The position numbers and the translations under genes were made by a program. A model generated the notes under the pieces. That model did no database searches. It saw nothing but the letters and a program-made list of their open reading frames with translations, and had not been told where the DNA came from. A stretch of DNA of 64,000 bases from DAOUJI01 sp965224415. Its GTDB lineage: Bacteria > Chloroflexota > Dehalococcoidia > Lucifugimonadales > JAGWBF01. Of the stretch, positions 26,663-34,563 are shown in pieces (position 1 is the stretch's first letter; each line of letters opens with the position of its first letter). The stretch spans positions 558,001-622,000 of the forward strand of contig CBDCZB010000004.1 in assembly GCA_965224415.1 (NCBI GenBank), read 5' to 3'.

Positions 26663-27640
26663 TTATTCCCCGCTGCTCCTGGGCTCGCCGCCGCCGTCTC
26701 CGCCTGCCGATGGGGTCGCCATCGAAGCCGCCGAGCTGAGGCCGCTGGCGGCGGCCGAAACGCCCGCGCTGGCCGCCATCGCTCCCACCGCCATGCCTCC
26801 CGGCCCTCCCGCCGCGCCGCCCGCGACCAAGCCGATGGTCCGGGCCGAGCGCATCAGCGACGAGGGCAGGTTCATGCCGAAGTAGAGCATCGAGAGCCAG
26901 GAGTCGAAGGTGCCGTGATTGCCGAGCATCGACGGGACGCGGGTCGCCATGTAAACGAAGGCCAGGGACATGAGGAGCTTCCAGATCAGGTCCTGCACCG
27001 GCTCGAAGGCGGCGATGGCGGCGAACTCCTTCAGGAAGCCGAACCCAAGCGCCAACGCGATGAGCTGGACGGCCTGCTGGAACACCGTCGTCATGAAGAG
27101 GCGCAGCCAGTGGCGGCCCCAGCCCGCCGTGTGGGGCAGAATCCACAGCCCAAGCGCAATGGGGGCCAGGGCCAGGAGGATGTCGATCAACGCGAGGCGC
27201 AGCACCATCTGCACGATGACGTAGAGCACGAAGAAGCCGTAGACCAGGTAGAGCAGGGCCAGGAGCAGGGCCATACCCACGCTCCCGGCCTCCACCGCCG
27301 TCATCAGGGTGCGAAGCGTCGAGCGGAGCATGTCTCCGGCGGTGACGTTCAGGGAGACGGCGATGAAGCCGGACACGGCGTCGGCCACGTCGAGGACCAG
27401 GGCGCACCACCACAGGGACGATGCGGCGGCAACGAGGCCGAGGACCAGGCGGGGGACCATCTCCCGCCATCCCGCCTGACGGGTCCCCAGGTGCTCGGCC
27501 ATGATGAAGCTCAGCCCCATCCAGCCGAGGATGACCACCAGCGCGCCGGAGGTGATGGCCCAGACGACCATCCACGCCTGGCGCACCAGGTCGTGGGCGT
27601 AGGTGAGGTCCGCAGGGGTGCCGGTGAGGATGTCGCTCAT
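26663..27640 (-). CDS. VirB6/TrbL-like polytopic membrane protein
   Basis: A 325-residue protein with about six hydrophobic helices, a central LYLVYGFFVLYVIVQMVL / LLALAPIALGLWIL block characteristic of VirB6/TrbL-type inner-membrane channel proteins, and a Gly/Ala/Ser-rich C-terminal tail. It overlaps the upstream exported-protein gene by 4 bp (ATGA). Confidence 0.75.
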   Translation of the reverse strand: MSDILTGTPADLTYAHDLVRQAWMVVWAITSGALVVILGWMGLSFIMAEHLGTRQAGWREMVPRLVLGLVAAASSLWWCALVLDVADAVSGFIAVSLNVTAGDMLRSTLRTLMTAVEAGSVGMALLLALLYLVYGFFVLYVIVQMVLRLALIDILLALAPIALGLWILPHTAGWGRHWLRLFMTTVFQQAVQLIALALGFGFLKEFAAIAAFEPVQDLIWKLLMSLAFVYMATRVPSMLGNHGTFDSWLSMLYFGMNLPSSLMRSARTIGLVAGGAAGGPGGMAVGAMAASAGVSAAASGLSSAASMATPSAGGDGGGEPRSSGE

Positions 27641-28260
27641 CTGCCGGAATCCCTCCGGCAGTTGTCGGCGTCCTCGCCGGACGCCCGCTCAACGACGCCG
27701 CAGAGGGTCCCGTGGACTCCCTCGATGACCCAGCCGGCGAAGGCCCTCGCCCAGCGTCCGGGGTCGAGGGCGCTCAGAATCTTGTCCCAGATGCGCCCCG
27801 GCTGGTGGATGGGGACCACCGCGTAGAAGTCCCCCCGCTCACCGCCGTCGGCCACCGCCAGCATCACCAGCAGGTAGGCCCGGTCGCGGTCGAGGTCGGG
27901 GTGTTCGTCGAGGTCGGGGTACTCCCACGAGTACTCCCAGCCGTCTGAGCGCTTCTTCTCGCCGCCCTTGACGCGGTACATGGCGCTTATCCAGTCGCCG
28001 GTGTCGGCGTCGCGGACGGCGTAGAAGAGGTCGGCGATCTCCCGGTCGAAGATGGGACGGGCGACGAACTCGCCGCCGCCCTTTCGCTCCACGAAGTCCC
28101 GGTCGGCGTTGACGAGGGTCAGCTCATCGCCGGGCGGGGCTTGGGCCAGGGCTAAGTTGCTTGCGGGGATGGCCAACAGCGCCGCCAGAAGCAGCGCGGA
28201 TGCCAGGGGAATAAGCCGCCTGAACGACCGGGTTTTCGATTTCAGCGCCAACTCGTTCAC
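27637..28260 (-). CDS. Exported protein of unknown function, first gene of the transfer operon
   Basis: About 207 residues, not recognised. A signal peptide (RRLIPLASALLLAALLAIPASNLALA) is followed by a soluble, Asp/Glu-rich domain (DADTGDWISAMYRVKGGEKK...) and an amphipathic C-terminal helix. The start is GTG at 28260 or, three codons later, TTG at 28251; AGAGAGGTGA suits the TTG better. Because the gene overlaps virB6 (ATGA) and heads the minus-strand operon, it is likely a surface or periplasmic part of the secretion system. Confidence 0.65.
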   Translation of the reverse strand: MNELALKSKTRSFRRLIPLASALLLAALLAIPASNLALAQAPPGDELTLVNADRDFVERKGGGEFVARPIFDREIADLFYAVRDADTGDWISAMYRVKGGEKKRSDGWEYSWEYPDLDEHPDLDRDRAYLLVMLAVADGGERGDFYAVVPIHQPGRIWDKILSALDPGRWARAFAGWVIEGVHGTLCGVVERASGEDADNCRRDSGR

Positions 28261-28705
28261 CTCTCTTCCGTTCGCCGCGATTCATCGGATCGCGGCACTC
28301 GCAAGAGAGTGTGGACAAACGAAATGAGGGTGAAAACTGCCTGGAAGGGGGTACATGTTTGTAGCCCCTTTCGCGGTTCTAGGCAAAAGACACCCTCCCG
28401 TGCAGTATGGGGGCTGTACAGGGAAACGAAGTTTGTTGCGAAGTGCTCGGCGAGGTCACGGCAAAGCTGAAACAGGAACAAATAGGGCCGAAATTGCGCA
28501 GAAGTTGTGAACACTTGGACTTAAGTCCCCAGGTCGGGCGCTCGCCGCAAAAAGGGGTGCAGGTGGTCCGCATGAGAGAGGGGCGGAATCGGGCCGGAAT
28601 CCCGCATTTCCCCCTACAGGTGGTCCACATGTCGCAGCCCGTGAGAAATCGGGCCTTTACCCTGGTCGAAACCGGGGACTGGGGCCGGTGCAAGGAGGAG
28701 GACTT
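28261..28705. promoter_or_regulatory. Divergent control region with a pair of 15-bp direct repeats
   Basis: A 445-bp stretch without a gene separates the minus-strand transfer operon from the plus-strand HTH/coiled-coil gene. CAGGTGGTCCGCATG (28560-28574) and CAGGTGGTCCACATG (28617-28631) differ by one base and start 57 bp apart. GGGCGGAATCGGGCC and AGAAATCGGGCC follow each copy at a similar distance. The arrangement suggests operators for a regulator, possibly the product of 28706-29539. Confidence 0.5.
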
Positions 28706-29539
28706 ATGGAGCCGAAGAAGGACGTGGTCGAGAAGGGCAGGAGCGTGCGGGACATGCACCACCTGCGGCTCATGTCGCTGTTGCAGGAGCTGGAGCGGGA
28801 CAACGGGCGCAAGAAGACGGCCGAGATGCTGGGGGTGGACCGCAGGACCCTGGACGCCAGCCTCGACGAGGGTGTGCTGACGCGGCGCATCCGGGGGGCG
28901 CTGGAGAAGGCGCTCCAGTCGGGGGTGGGCTCAGCGGCCGCCGAGCAGCGGGACCGCAACGACAAGCTGGCCGACCGTCTGGAGGACTTGGAGGGCGTCG
29001 TCGAGGAGCAGGGCAAGGAGATGCGGGCGAACAACAGGGCCAGCGAAGACAGGGACAGGGCCGTTCGTGAGGAGGTGGCCCAGGGCTTTCGCAAGGTGGA
29101 GAAGATGCTGGCGAGTCTTGAGACGGGACGGGGTGGACAGGACGGGGCGAAGCCGAACGGCGCCGGCCCGCAGCCCAGGAAGAGGTCTTCGCTCAGGCGG
29201 GAGTACCCTGACCTCGTAACGTTGGAGCCTGCCGAGGACGACGAGGACCTGTTCGGAGAGGTCTGGCCTCTGATCGTCGAGTGGCGGGAGCTGAAGGCGA
29301 CGCATCCCGACGAGGGAAAGAGCCTGTCCTGGCTGACGACGGAGGAGCGGTTCCTGGCGTTGGAGTTGACGCTGTTGGAAGAGCACGGGCTGACGCTTCC
29401 CCCAGCGACGTTTCCGCTGCGGGGCTTCGACCGCAACGGGCAGGTCAACTGGCGCAGGACAGCGCTCTCCGACACGCGGAGAGCACTGAGAAAGCGTGAG
29501 CTTCTGAACACGCTGACCGTGGGACTCTTGTGGAAGTAA
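28706..29539 (+). CDS. HTH and coiled-coil DNA-binding protein
   Basis: A 277-residue protein, family not recognised. The N-terminal HLRLMSLLQELERDNGRKKT followed by AEMLGVDRRTLDASL is a helix-turn-helix of the Fis/homeodomain type. A coiled coil (about residues 75-145, RNDKLADRLEDLEGVVEEQ...) and a C-terminal globular part with EVWPLIVEWRELKATHP follow. It may be the regulator or partition-type protein of the element; it faces the transfer operon across the 445-bp control region. The ATG at 28706 follows AAGGAGGAG. Confidence 0.7.
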   Translation: MEPKKDVVEKGRSVRDMHHLRLMSLLQELERDNGRKKTAEMLGVDRRTLDASLDEGVLTRRIRGALEKALQSGVGSAAAEQRDRNDKLADRLEDLEGVVEEQGKEMRANNRASEDRDRAVREEVAQGFRKVEKMLASLETGRGGQDGAKPNGAGPQPRKRSSLRREYPDLVTLEPAEDDEDLFGEVWPLIVEWRELKATHPDEGKSLSWLTTEERFLALELTLLEEHGLTLPPATFPLRGFDRNGQVNWRRTALSDTRRALRKRELLNTLTVGLLWK

Positions 29540-30279
29540 CCCGCCGGGTTGCCCCTCCGGCTTCCAGTGAACTTCCGTGAAGTTTTGTGAACGATGTTGG
29601 CGTGAACGGCCCGAAAGCCTTCACATCGGGGCTCTGGTGCGGTAATAATGTTGGCACTGTTTGGCTTTCAACCAAGGTTTCAGACCATAGAAACCTGGGG
29701 GCGCGATCCCTGTTGCCCGGGTCCGACCTGACGGATGATTCGCTCTCTGAAAGGTCTCCCACGAGGGAAATGCTGCCGCTGTGGATTTGACGTAGCTCTC
29801 CGCAAGCAGCACGGGCCGAAACGACGAAGTTTGACGTAGGTCCTTCGTCCTCGGTCCACGTCCGTCGGTTGGAGTTTGACGTAAGTCCTTCTCCCGTCGG
29901 GCACCCGTCCGGTGGTTGGAGTTGATCGCTTCTCCCGCTGGACTCTGAGGATGGAGCGCCTTCTGCGCCTCGTCCTCGCCCAGTCGGTCGGAGTGCGTCT
30001 TTCGCCCCGACCGATTCAACATGCCTGCGGCACGGCTGACACACAGCTAGGGCCGCAGCTTCGACACGCGCCGGTCTGCGACTGAGAAGCAGGCTGGCCG
30101 CTTCACGTTTCGCAGCTTTCCCTCAACTCGGACGGTATCCACCCTGGGCCGAGCTGCGTCTTCTTTCACCCCACTCCGTCTTCCGCGTTCGGCATTCGAC
30201 CGTGGGCGGAGTGCGTCTTCGGCACGGAGTCACGGGTTCAACGGCAACGGCATACCAATCAGCAAGGAGGTACATAGGC
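29540..30279. repeat. 740-bp gene-free region with spaced direct repeats (candidate origin or oriT)
   Basis: No convincing gene is present. TTTGACGTA occurs three times in direct orientation, at 29786-29794, 29830-29838 and 29875-29883; starts are 44 and 45 bp apart, about four helical turns. The last two copies share the longer TTTGACGTARGTCCTTC. A perfect hairpin AGGTTTC / GAAACCT (29675-29681, 29690-29696) and an inverted repeat AACTTC / GAAGTT (29570-29575, 29579-29584) lie to the left, and GAGTGCGTCTT recurs at about 29991 and 30208. Iteron-like spacing beside the primase operon fits a replication or transfer origin. Confidence 0.45.
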
Positions 30280-30777
30280 ATGGACGAATCACGGACACAG
30301 GACAGGACGGAACAGTACACGGGACCGAGCGCAATGCGGATAGCGAACCTGCTGGGGCGCCGGGTCAGCTTCGAGCGGGGCTGGTTCTGGACGACGACGG
30401 CCATCTGTCACGGCGGCAAGTCGGACGGGCTGGCGTTTCGGCAGCGACCGGACGGCAACGGCATCGAGGTCGAGTGCCACACCGGGGGCTGCTCGGCCGG
30501 CGTCGTGATCACCGAGCTGGAGGCGCTCATCGGGCTGCCCATCTGGACGGCCTACGCACAGGTGCAAGACACCCCGGTCAAGGCCCCTGGGGAGCAGCCG
30601 TGGTGGAAGCGGAAGCGGGTCATGGTGGCTGGGGCGGTCGCCCTGGTCGTCGCGGCGCCGCTGCTGACTCTGGACATAGAGCTCTTCTTCCTGAACCTCG
30701 TCGGGCTGGGCATCGGGGCGCTGCTGCTCCGGCGGTTCATGCCCCGGCGTCCGGTAGGGAGGGTCCGTCGCCGCTGA
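30280..30777 (+). CDS. Primase-type zinc-finger protein with C-terminal membrane helices
   Basis: A 165-residue protein. Residues about 45-75 (AICHGGKSDGLAFRQRPDG...EVECHTGGCS) have the C-H/C-H-C spacing and the strand pattern of the CHC2-like zinc domain seen at the start of phage and plasmid primases, followed by AGVVITELEALIG. The C-terminus has one or two hydrophobic helices (MVAGAVALVVAAPLLTL; FFLNLVGLGIGALLL) and an Arg-rich tail. A nucleic-acid zinc finger tied to the membrane is unusual. The ATG at 30280 follows AAGGAGG. Confidence 0.65.
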   Translation: MDESRTQDRTEQYTGPSAMRIANLLGRRVSFERGWFWTTTAICHGGKSDGLAFRQRPDGNGIEVECHTGGCSAGVVITELEALIGLPIWTAYAQVQDTPVKAPGEQPWWKRKRVMVAGAVALVVAAPLLTLDIELFFLNLVGLGIGALLLRRFMPRRPVGRVRRR

Positions 30778-30817
30778 CGACGGGGCCTCCGGCTCCCTCA
30801 CAACCCAACTCAACGCA

Positions 30818-30848
30818 AAGGGCCGTCTCCCATCCGGGGGCGGCCCTT
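30818..30848 (+). terminator. Intergenic GC hairpin (type 'GGGCCGTCTCC')
   Basis: Arms AAGGGCCG (30818-30825) and CGGCCCTT (30841-30848) are perfectly complementary, with a 15-base loop TCTCCCATCCGGGGG, followed by CTTCTTTG. It could be an intrinsic terminator between two plus-strand genes. Related hairpins occur in at least five other spacers of this element. Confidence 0.6.
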
Positions 30849-30913
30849 CTTCTTTGCCCGCAAGCGGGCGCAATCGGCAGGGCCACAAATCACAGGCACT
30901 AAGGAGGTGCACG

Positions 30914-31399
30914 ATGACGACGGCAACACTGGCAACTGGAACTCGGTCGATGGACACGGTGGACAGGCCCCGGCGCAGCCTCGAAGAGCTGGTCGACCAG
31001 CTCATGGCGGCGATGGGATTCAAGGAGCAGGAGCTGGAGACGGCATCGGCGACGGAAATACCGAGCGTGGCCAAGAGCGTCCACGAGGCGCGGCGTCTCC
31101 GGCAGGCGGGAGACGTGGACGGCGCGCTGGCGGTCCTCGCCGGCGTGGACGCGGAGCAGGCGGAGACGAAGGAGGCTCGGTGGGCCTTCTCCGAGTGGAC
31201 GCAGCTGGTGAAGCGGCGGTTCGGCGGCCGCGGCGCCCTGGTCTACAGCCAGGGCACGGGCCGGGCCGCCGCGCTGGTGCCCACCGGCGACGGCGGGACG
31301 CTGGAGGTCGCTGCGGTCCTGGGGATGCGCTGGCGGCCCGGCAAGGTCGTCTCGGGGCGCAGCCTCCGGGGCCTGCGGCCCCTGACCGGAGGTGCGTGA
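30914..31399 (+). CDS. Hypothetical protein preceding the primase
   Basis: A 161-residue protein, not recognised. It has an N-terminal helical segment (RRSLEELVDQLMAAMGFKEQ), a helix-rich middle (SVAKSVHEARRLRQAGDVDG, then ALAVLAGVDAEQAE) that looks like a TPR-type pair, and a Gly-rich C-terminal part (RRFGGRGALVYSQGTGRAAA). Its stop overlaps the primase ATG (TGATG), so the two are translated together. The ATG follows AAGGAGG. Confidence 0.65.
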   Translation: MTTATLATGTRSMDTVDRPRRSLEELVDQLMAAMGFKEQELETASATEIPSVAKSVHEARRLRQAGDVDGALAVLAGVDAEQAETKEARWAFSEWTQLVKRRFGGRGALVYSQGTGRAAALVPTGDGGTLEVAAVLGMRWRPGKVVSGRSLRGLRPLTGGA

Positions 31400-32445
31400 T
31401 GGTCACGGCCATGGTGGACATCCCGACGCTGAAGGCCCGGCGCCCCCTGGGCGACACGGTGGAGGCCGCAGGGGTGCGGCTGCGCGGTCGTGGAAGGGTC
31501 CGCCAGGGCGTCTGCCCCTTTCACGACGAGGTGGAGGGCAGCTTCACGGTGTACGGCGACTCGGAGCGGTTCTACTGCTTCGGGTGCGGCCTCGGCGGCG
31601 ACGTGCTGGACTTCATCCAGCGGGCCGAGGGCCTGAGCCTGCCCGAGGCCATCGCGCGGCTGGACGGCAGCCCAGGGCTTGCGCCCAGGGCCGCCACTCG
31701 TCCAGCCGGAACGCGGCGTCCCCCGTCCGCCGCGCTGCCTCCCCGCGACCCCGCCCTGCTCACGGCGGCGGCGCGCTTCTACGCCGGACAACTCCGGCGT
31801 TCTTCAGAAGCGCGGGGATACCTGGCCTCGCGGGGCGTCGGCCCGGTCGCCGCAGCCCGCCTCAGTCTCGGCTATGCGCCGGGCGGCGGGCTGCGGCTGG
31901 CCCTGGAGTCCCTCGGCTTCTCCGAGAAGCGCATCGTGGACTCCGGGCTGTTCATGGAGCGGGGCGCGGAGCGGTTCGCCGGCATGGTCGTCGTACCCGA
32001 CGCCTCCGGCGGCCTCGTCCGCTGGCTCGTCGGGCGGGCCATAGACCCCGACCGGACGCCCCGCTTCCAGGCCCCGCCCGGCCCCAAGCCGGTGCTTGGG
32101 CTTGCGCGTCTCGGCCCTGCGCCGCCCTGGGCGATGGTCGCCGAGGGGGTCTTCGACTGGCTCGCTCTTACCGGATGGGGACTCCCCGCCGCCGTCGCCC
32201 TGGGCACCCAGGGTGTTGAGCGGGTCGCCTCGGCCCTCCGGGGCTGCCCCCGCGTCTTCCTCGCCTTCGATGCAGACGACGCGGGCTGCGAGGCGACGGA
32301 GCGGCTTCTGACCCTGCTCGGGCGCAGAGCCGCCGTCGTCGCCCTCCCCGCAGGCGTCGGCGACGTGGCCGAGCTTGCGGCCCTTCCCTACGGACAGGCC
32401 GCCTTCCTTCGCCTGCTCTCACAGGCGGCCCGCTCCGCCCGCTAG
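31399..32445 (+). CDS. DnaG-type primase (CHC2 zinc finger and Toprim)
   Basis: A 348-residue DNA primase. The N-terminal zinc-binding domain has CPFHDEVEGSFTVY and FYCFGCGLGGDVLDFIQ (C-H-C-C). The middle resembles the DnaG catalytic core N-terminal subdomain (YLASRGVGPVAAARLSLGYA, then GRAIDPD). The Toprim part has the Glu in MVAEGVFDWLAL and the acidic pair in FLAFDADDAG. No helicase-interaction domain follows, so it is a short element primase. It is in the replication block beside Rad52, SSB and the gene-free repeat region. Confidence 0.88.
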   Translation: MVTAMVDIPTLKARRPLGDTVEAAGVRLRGRGRVRQGVCPFHDEVEGSFTVYGDSERFYCFGCGLGGDVLDFIQRAEGLSLPEAIARLDGSPGLAPRAATRPAGTRRPPSAALPPRDPALLTAAARFYAGQLRRSSEARGYLASRGVGPVAAARLSLGYAPGGGLRLALESLGFSEKRIVDSGLFMERGAERFAGMVVVPDASGGLVRWLVGRAIDPDRTPRFQAPPGPKPVLGLARLGPAPPWAMVAEGVFDWLALTGWGLPAAVALGTQGVERVASALRGCPRVFLAFDADDAGCEATERLLTLLGRRAAVVALPAGVGDVAELAALPYGQAAFLRLLSQAARSAR

Positions 32446-32514
32446 CGGCTCCCCGCCGTTTCCCAGCGGGCTTCCCACCCCACCTGTTCCCACTCTGACA
32501 ACCAAGGAGGACCT

Positions 32515-32559
32515 ATGCCCAATGCACGACGGGCTTCGCCCGCCCACGGCTTCCCGTAG
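32515..32559 (+). CDS. Possible 14-residue leader peptide
   Basis: AAGGAGGACCTATG is a near-perfect start signal with no full gene behind it: the frame ends after 14 codons (MPNARRASPAHGFP). The hairpin CGGGCTTCGCCCG lies inside the frame. It could be a leader peptide controlling the Rad52-like gene 64 bp downstream or the remains of a lost gene. Confidence 0.35.
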   Translation: MPNARRASPAHGFP

Positions 32560-32622
32560 GGGAATCCGCCCATCGGTCATTCGCTACAGGACACAACACC
32601 ACAGACAAGAAGGAGACACGAA

Positions 32623-33468
32623 ATGTTCAACAAGAACGGCAACAACAACGGACACAACGGCAATGGGACGGGCAACGGCCTCGTCCACGTCAACGGCAAC
32701 GGGCACAAGCCAGACGCCGCAATCGTCAGCGAGCACGAGCTGCTCTGGGACGGGCTCCCGCCCGCCGTCACGCAGGCGCTGGGGCAGCCCATCGACCCCG
32801 CCATCGTCTCCCGGCGCCAGGGGCGCGGCGGCAAGTCCTACGACTACCTCGAAGGCCACGTCGTCATCGACCAGGCCAACCTCATCTTCGGATTCGGCGG
32901 GTGGGGCTACGAGCTGGTCGAGAACGTCACCCTCCGCCGGATCGAGACCGTCGATACCCAGACGGGCGAGGTGAAGGTCTCGCTCGGCTACAGCGCGCCG
33001 GTGCGCGTCACCGTGGCGGGCGCTCTGCCCCGCACCGACCTCGGCGTCCACCCTGTGGCCGAGGACACCCTGGACGGCCATGACACGGCCATGAAGGGCG
33101 CCGTGACCGACGGCTTGAAGCGGGCCTTCCGCAGCTTCGGCGTCCAGTTCGGGAACGGCTTCTACGGCGACCAGCCTCCGGCGAGCGGCCAGCAGCGCCC
33201 GGAGCGGGTCCCCGCCCAGGCCAACGGCAACTCCGGCCAGAACCAGGCCAACGACCGCGTCGAGGCGCAGGCCGGGAAGCTGCGCAAGCGGCTCTTCGAG
33301 ATCACCACCGAGCAGGGCCTCGACGAGGACCAGGTGCGGAGCGCCGTCGTGGACAGGACCGGAAAGAGCATCGACGACCTGACGGCCGCCGAGCTCGGGC
33401 CGCTGGTGGAGGCCGCCGCCAACAAGCTCCGGCAGATGCAGCAGACCCAGAGCCTGCCCCGTACGTGA
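32623..33468 (+). CDS. Rad52-family single-strand annealing protein
   Basis: A 281-residue protein. After an Asn/Gly-rich N-terminus (about 25 residues) comes the Rad52/Rad22 core: KSYDYLEGHVVIDQANLIFG, FGGWGYELVENV, LGYSAPVRVTV and the closing KGAVTDGLKRAFRSFGVQFG. Such proteins anneal complementary strands during phage or plasmid recombination. A Gln/Asn/Pro linker leads to a helical C-terminal domain (about residues 210-275). It lies next to primase, nuclease and SSB. The C-terminus SLPRT followed by a stop matches an internal SLPRTGYG in the helicase at the DNA level. Confidence 0.88.
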   Translation: MFNKNGNNNGHNGNGTGNGLVHVNGNGHKPDAAIVSEHELLWDGLPPAVTQALGQPIDPAIVSRRQGRGGKSYDYLEGHVVIDQANLIFGFGGWGYELVENVTLRRIETVDTQTGEVKVSLGYSAPVRVTVAGALPRTDLGVHPVAEDTLDGHDTAMKGAVTDGLKRAFRSFGVQFGNGFYGDQPPASGQQRPERVPAQANGNSGQNQANDRVEAQAGKLRKRLFEITTEQGLDEDQVRSAVVDRTGKSIDDLTAAELGPLVEAAANKLRQMQQTQSLPRT

Positions 33469-33512
33469 TACGGGGCCGCCTAGTCTGCCGGGCAATCGGG
33501 TTCGGTATCGAG

Positions 33513-33544
33513 AGCGGGGCCGTCTCCTTCGGGGCTGCCCCGCT
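33513..33544 (+). terminator. Intergenic GC hairpin
   Basis: Perfect arms AGCGGGGC (33513-33520) and GCCCCGCT (33537-33544) around CGTCTCCTTCGGGGCT, followed by CCTTC. It lies between the Rad52-like gene and the next start, 31 bp before the ATG. Same family as the hairpins at 30818, 34507, 35697, 36215 and 42042. Confidence 0.55.
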
Positions 33545-33575
33545 CCTTCATTACAGGACAAGGAGGCTACGAGCC

Positions 33576-34082
33576 ATGACAACGACTGAGACCTTGGTAA
33601 GCACACCCTGGGGTTGGACACAGGACATCGAGGAGCTGGCCGAGGGCGTCTGGCGAGTCTGGACGCCCAGCCACGGCGGGCTGAAGCTCAGCCGCGAGCG
33701 GTGGGCCGACATCCCCGCCTGCGTCCGGTCCGCCATGTTCACGCCCACCTTCGCCGAGGAGGACTGCGAGGAGCCCATCGTCAGGACGCTCCTGGGACTC
33801 GGCGACGGACGGGACCGGGAGATGGCCCTGAAGGTCGCGGGCTACTTCGACCGCTACGCCCCGGCCCTCCCGTACCTCCGGGACTGCCCGCCGGGCATCC
33901 ACTACCACGCAATCGCCTTCACCGGCGGACTCTGCACGGACCCCTTCGGGCGGTTCGACACCCGCATTGAGGCCGAGTCCTTCGTGGGCGACGCCGAGAT
34001 GGTGCGGGCCTACGGGAGGATGGAGGCCGTCGAGTGCAGCCGGACGCTCCCGCTCTGCCGGGGAAAGGGGTGCAGGCCATGA
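33576..34082 (+). CDS. DUF7007-like hypothetical protein
   Basis: A 168-residue protein. TPWGWTQDIEELAEGVWRVW, then TPSHGGLKLSRERWADIPAC and FAEEDCEEPIV recall the mobile-element family annotated DUF7007, where a 'S.GHGG..LS..R' motif and an acidic 'YEEDC' follow in this order. No activity is known. It overlaps the TSCPD gene by 4 bp (ATGA). The ATG follows AAGGAGG. Confidence 0.65.
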   Translation: MTTTETLVSTPWGWTQDIEELAEGVWRVWTPSHGGLKLSRERWADIPACVRSAMFTPTFAEEDCEEPIVRTLLGLGDGRDREMALKVAGYFDRYAPALPYLRDCPPGIHYHAIAFTGGLCTDPFGRFDTRIEAESFVGDAEMVRAYGRMEAVECSRTLPLCRGKGCRP

Positions 34083-34483
34083 CCGCGACTACACGGCCCA
34101 GGCCCTGCACCCTGCCCAGCACAACGACCAAGCTCCAGACGGAGTTCGGCAACCTCTACGTCACCGTCTCGACGGACGAGGACGGCGAGCCCTTCGAGGT
34201 CTTCGGCTGGCTGGGGAAGGGAGGCAGCTTCCAGCACGGCGTCACCGAGCTGGCCTGCCGGTTGATCTCCCTGCACCTGCGGCGCGGCACGCCCCTCGAA
34301 GAGGTGATTGACCAGTGCCAGGGGATAGCCGAGATGCAGCCGTTCTTCAACACGATGCCGGACGGCAAGAGCGTTGCGGTGCTCGGACTCGGCGACGGCA
34401 TCGCCCACATCCTCAAGGCCCATCTCAGGGCCAGGGAGGAGCGAGAGGCGGCGCAGGCGGAGGAATTGAAAGCGGCCGCATGA
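34079..34483 (+). CDS. Stand-alone TSCPD-domain protein
   Basis: A 134-residue protein. KLQTEFGNLYVTVSTDEDGE, then PFEVFGWLGKGGSF and ACRLISLHLRRGTPLEEVI match the TSCPD domain at the C-terminus of class II (B12-dependent) ribonucleotide reductases, normally CxTPEG...L...GK.G. Here it forms a separate protein on an element without the reductase. The terminal KAHLRAREEREAAQAEELKA is a charged helix. Possible roles are modulation of the host reductase or an independent regulatory domain. Confidence 0.72.
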   Translation: MTATTRPRPCTLPSTTTKLQTEFGNLYVTVSTDEDGEPFEVFGWLGKGGSFQHGVTELACRLISLHLRRGTPLEEVIDQCQGIAEMQPFFNTMPDGKSVAVLGLGDGIAHILKAHLRAREEREAAQAEELKAAA

Positions 34484-34506
34484 GCCGCACGGACACCAGC
34501 ATCGAG

Positions 34507-34537
34507 GCGGGGCTGTCTCCTTCACGGGCGGCCCCGC
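34507..34537 (+). terminator. Intergenic GC hairpin
   Basis: Arms GCGGGGC (34507-34513) and GCCCCGC (34531-34537), loop TGTCTCCTTCACGGGCG, followed by TTCTCACTT. It lies between the TSCPD gene and the nuclease gene, 26 bp before the ATG. Confidence 0.55.
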
Positions 34538-34563
34538 TTCTCACTTACAGGAAGGAGGCGACG

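Noticed and set aside
29445..30044. 199-codon minus-strand frame across the repeat-containing spacer
   Set aside because: It overlaps the end of the HTH/coiled-coil gene antisense, has no ribosome site and shows no domain.
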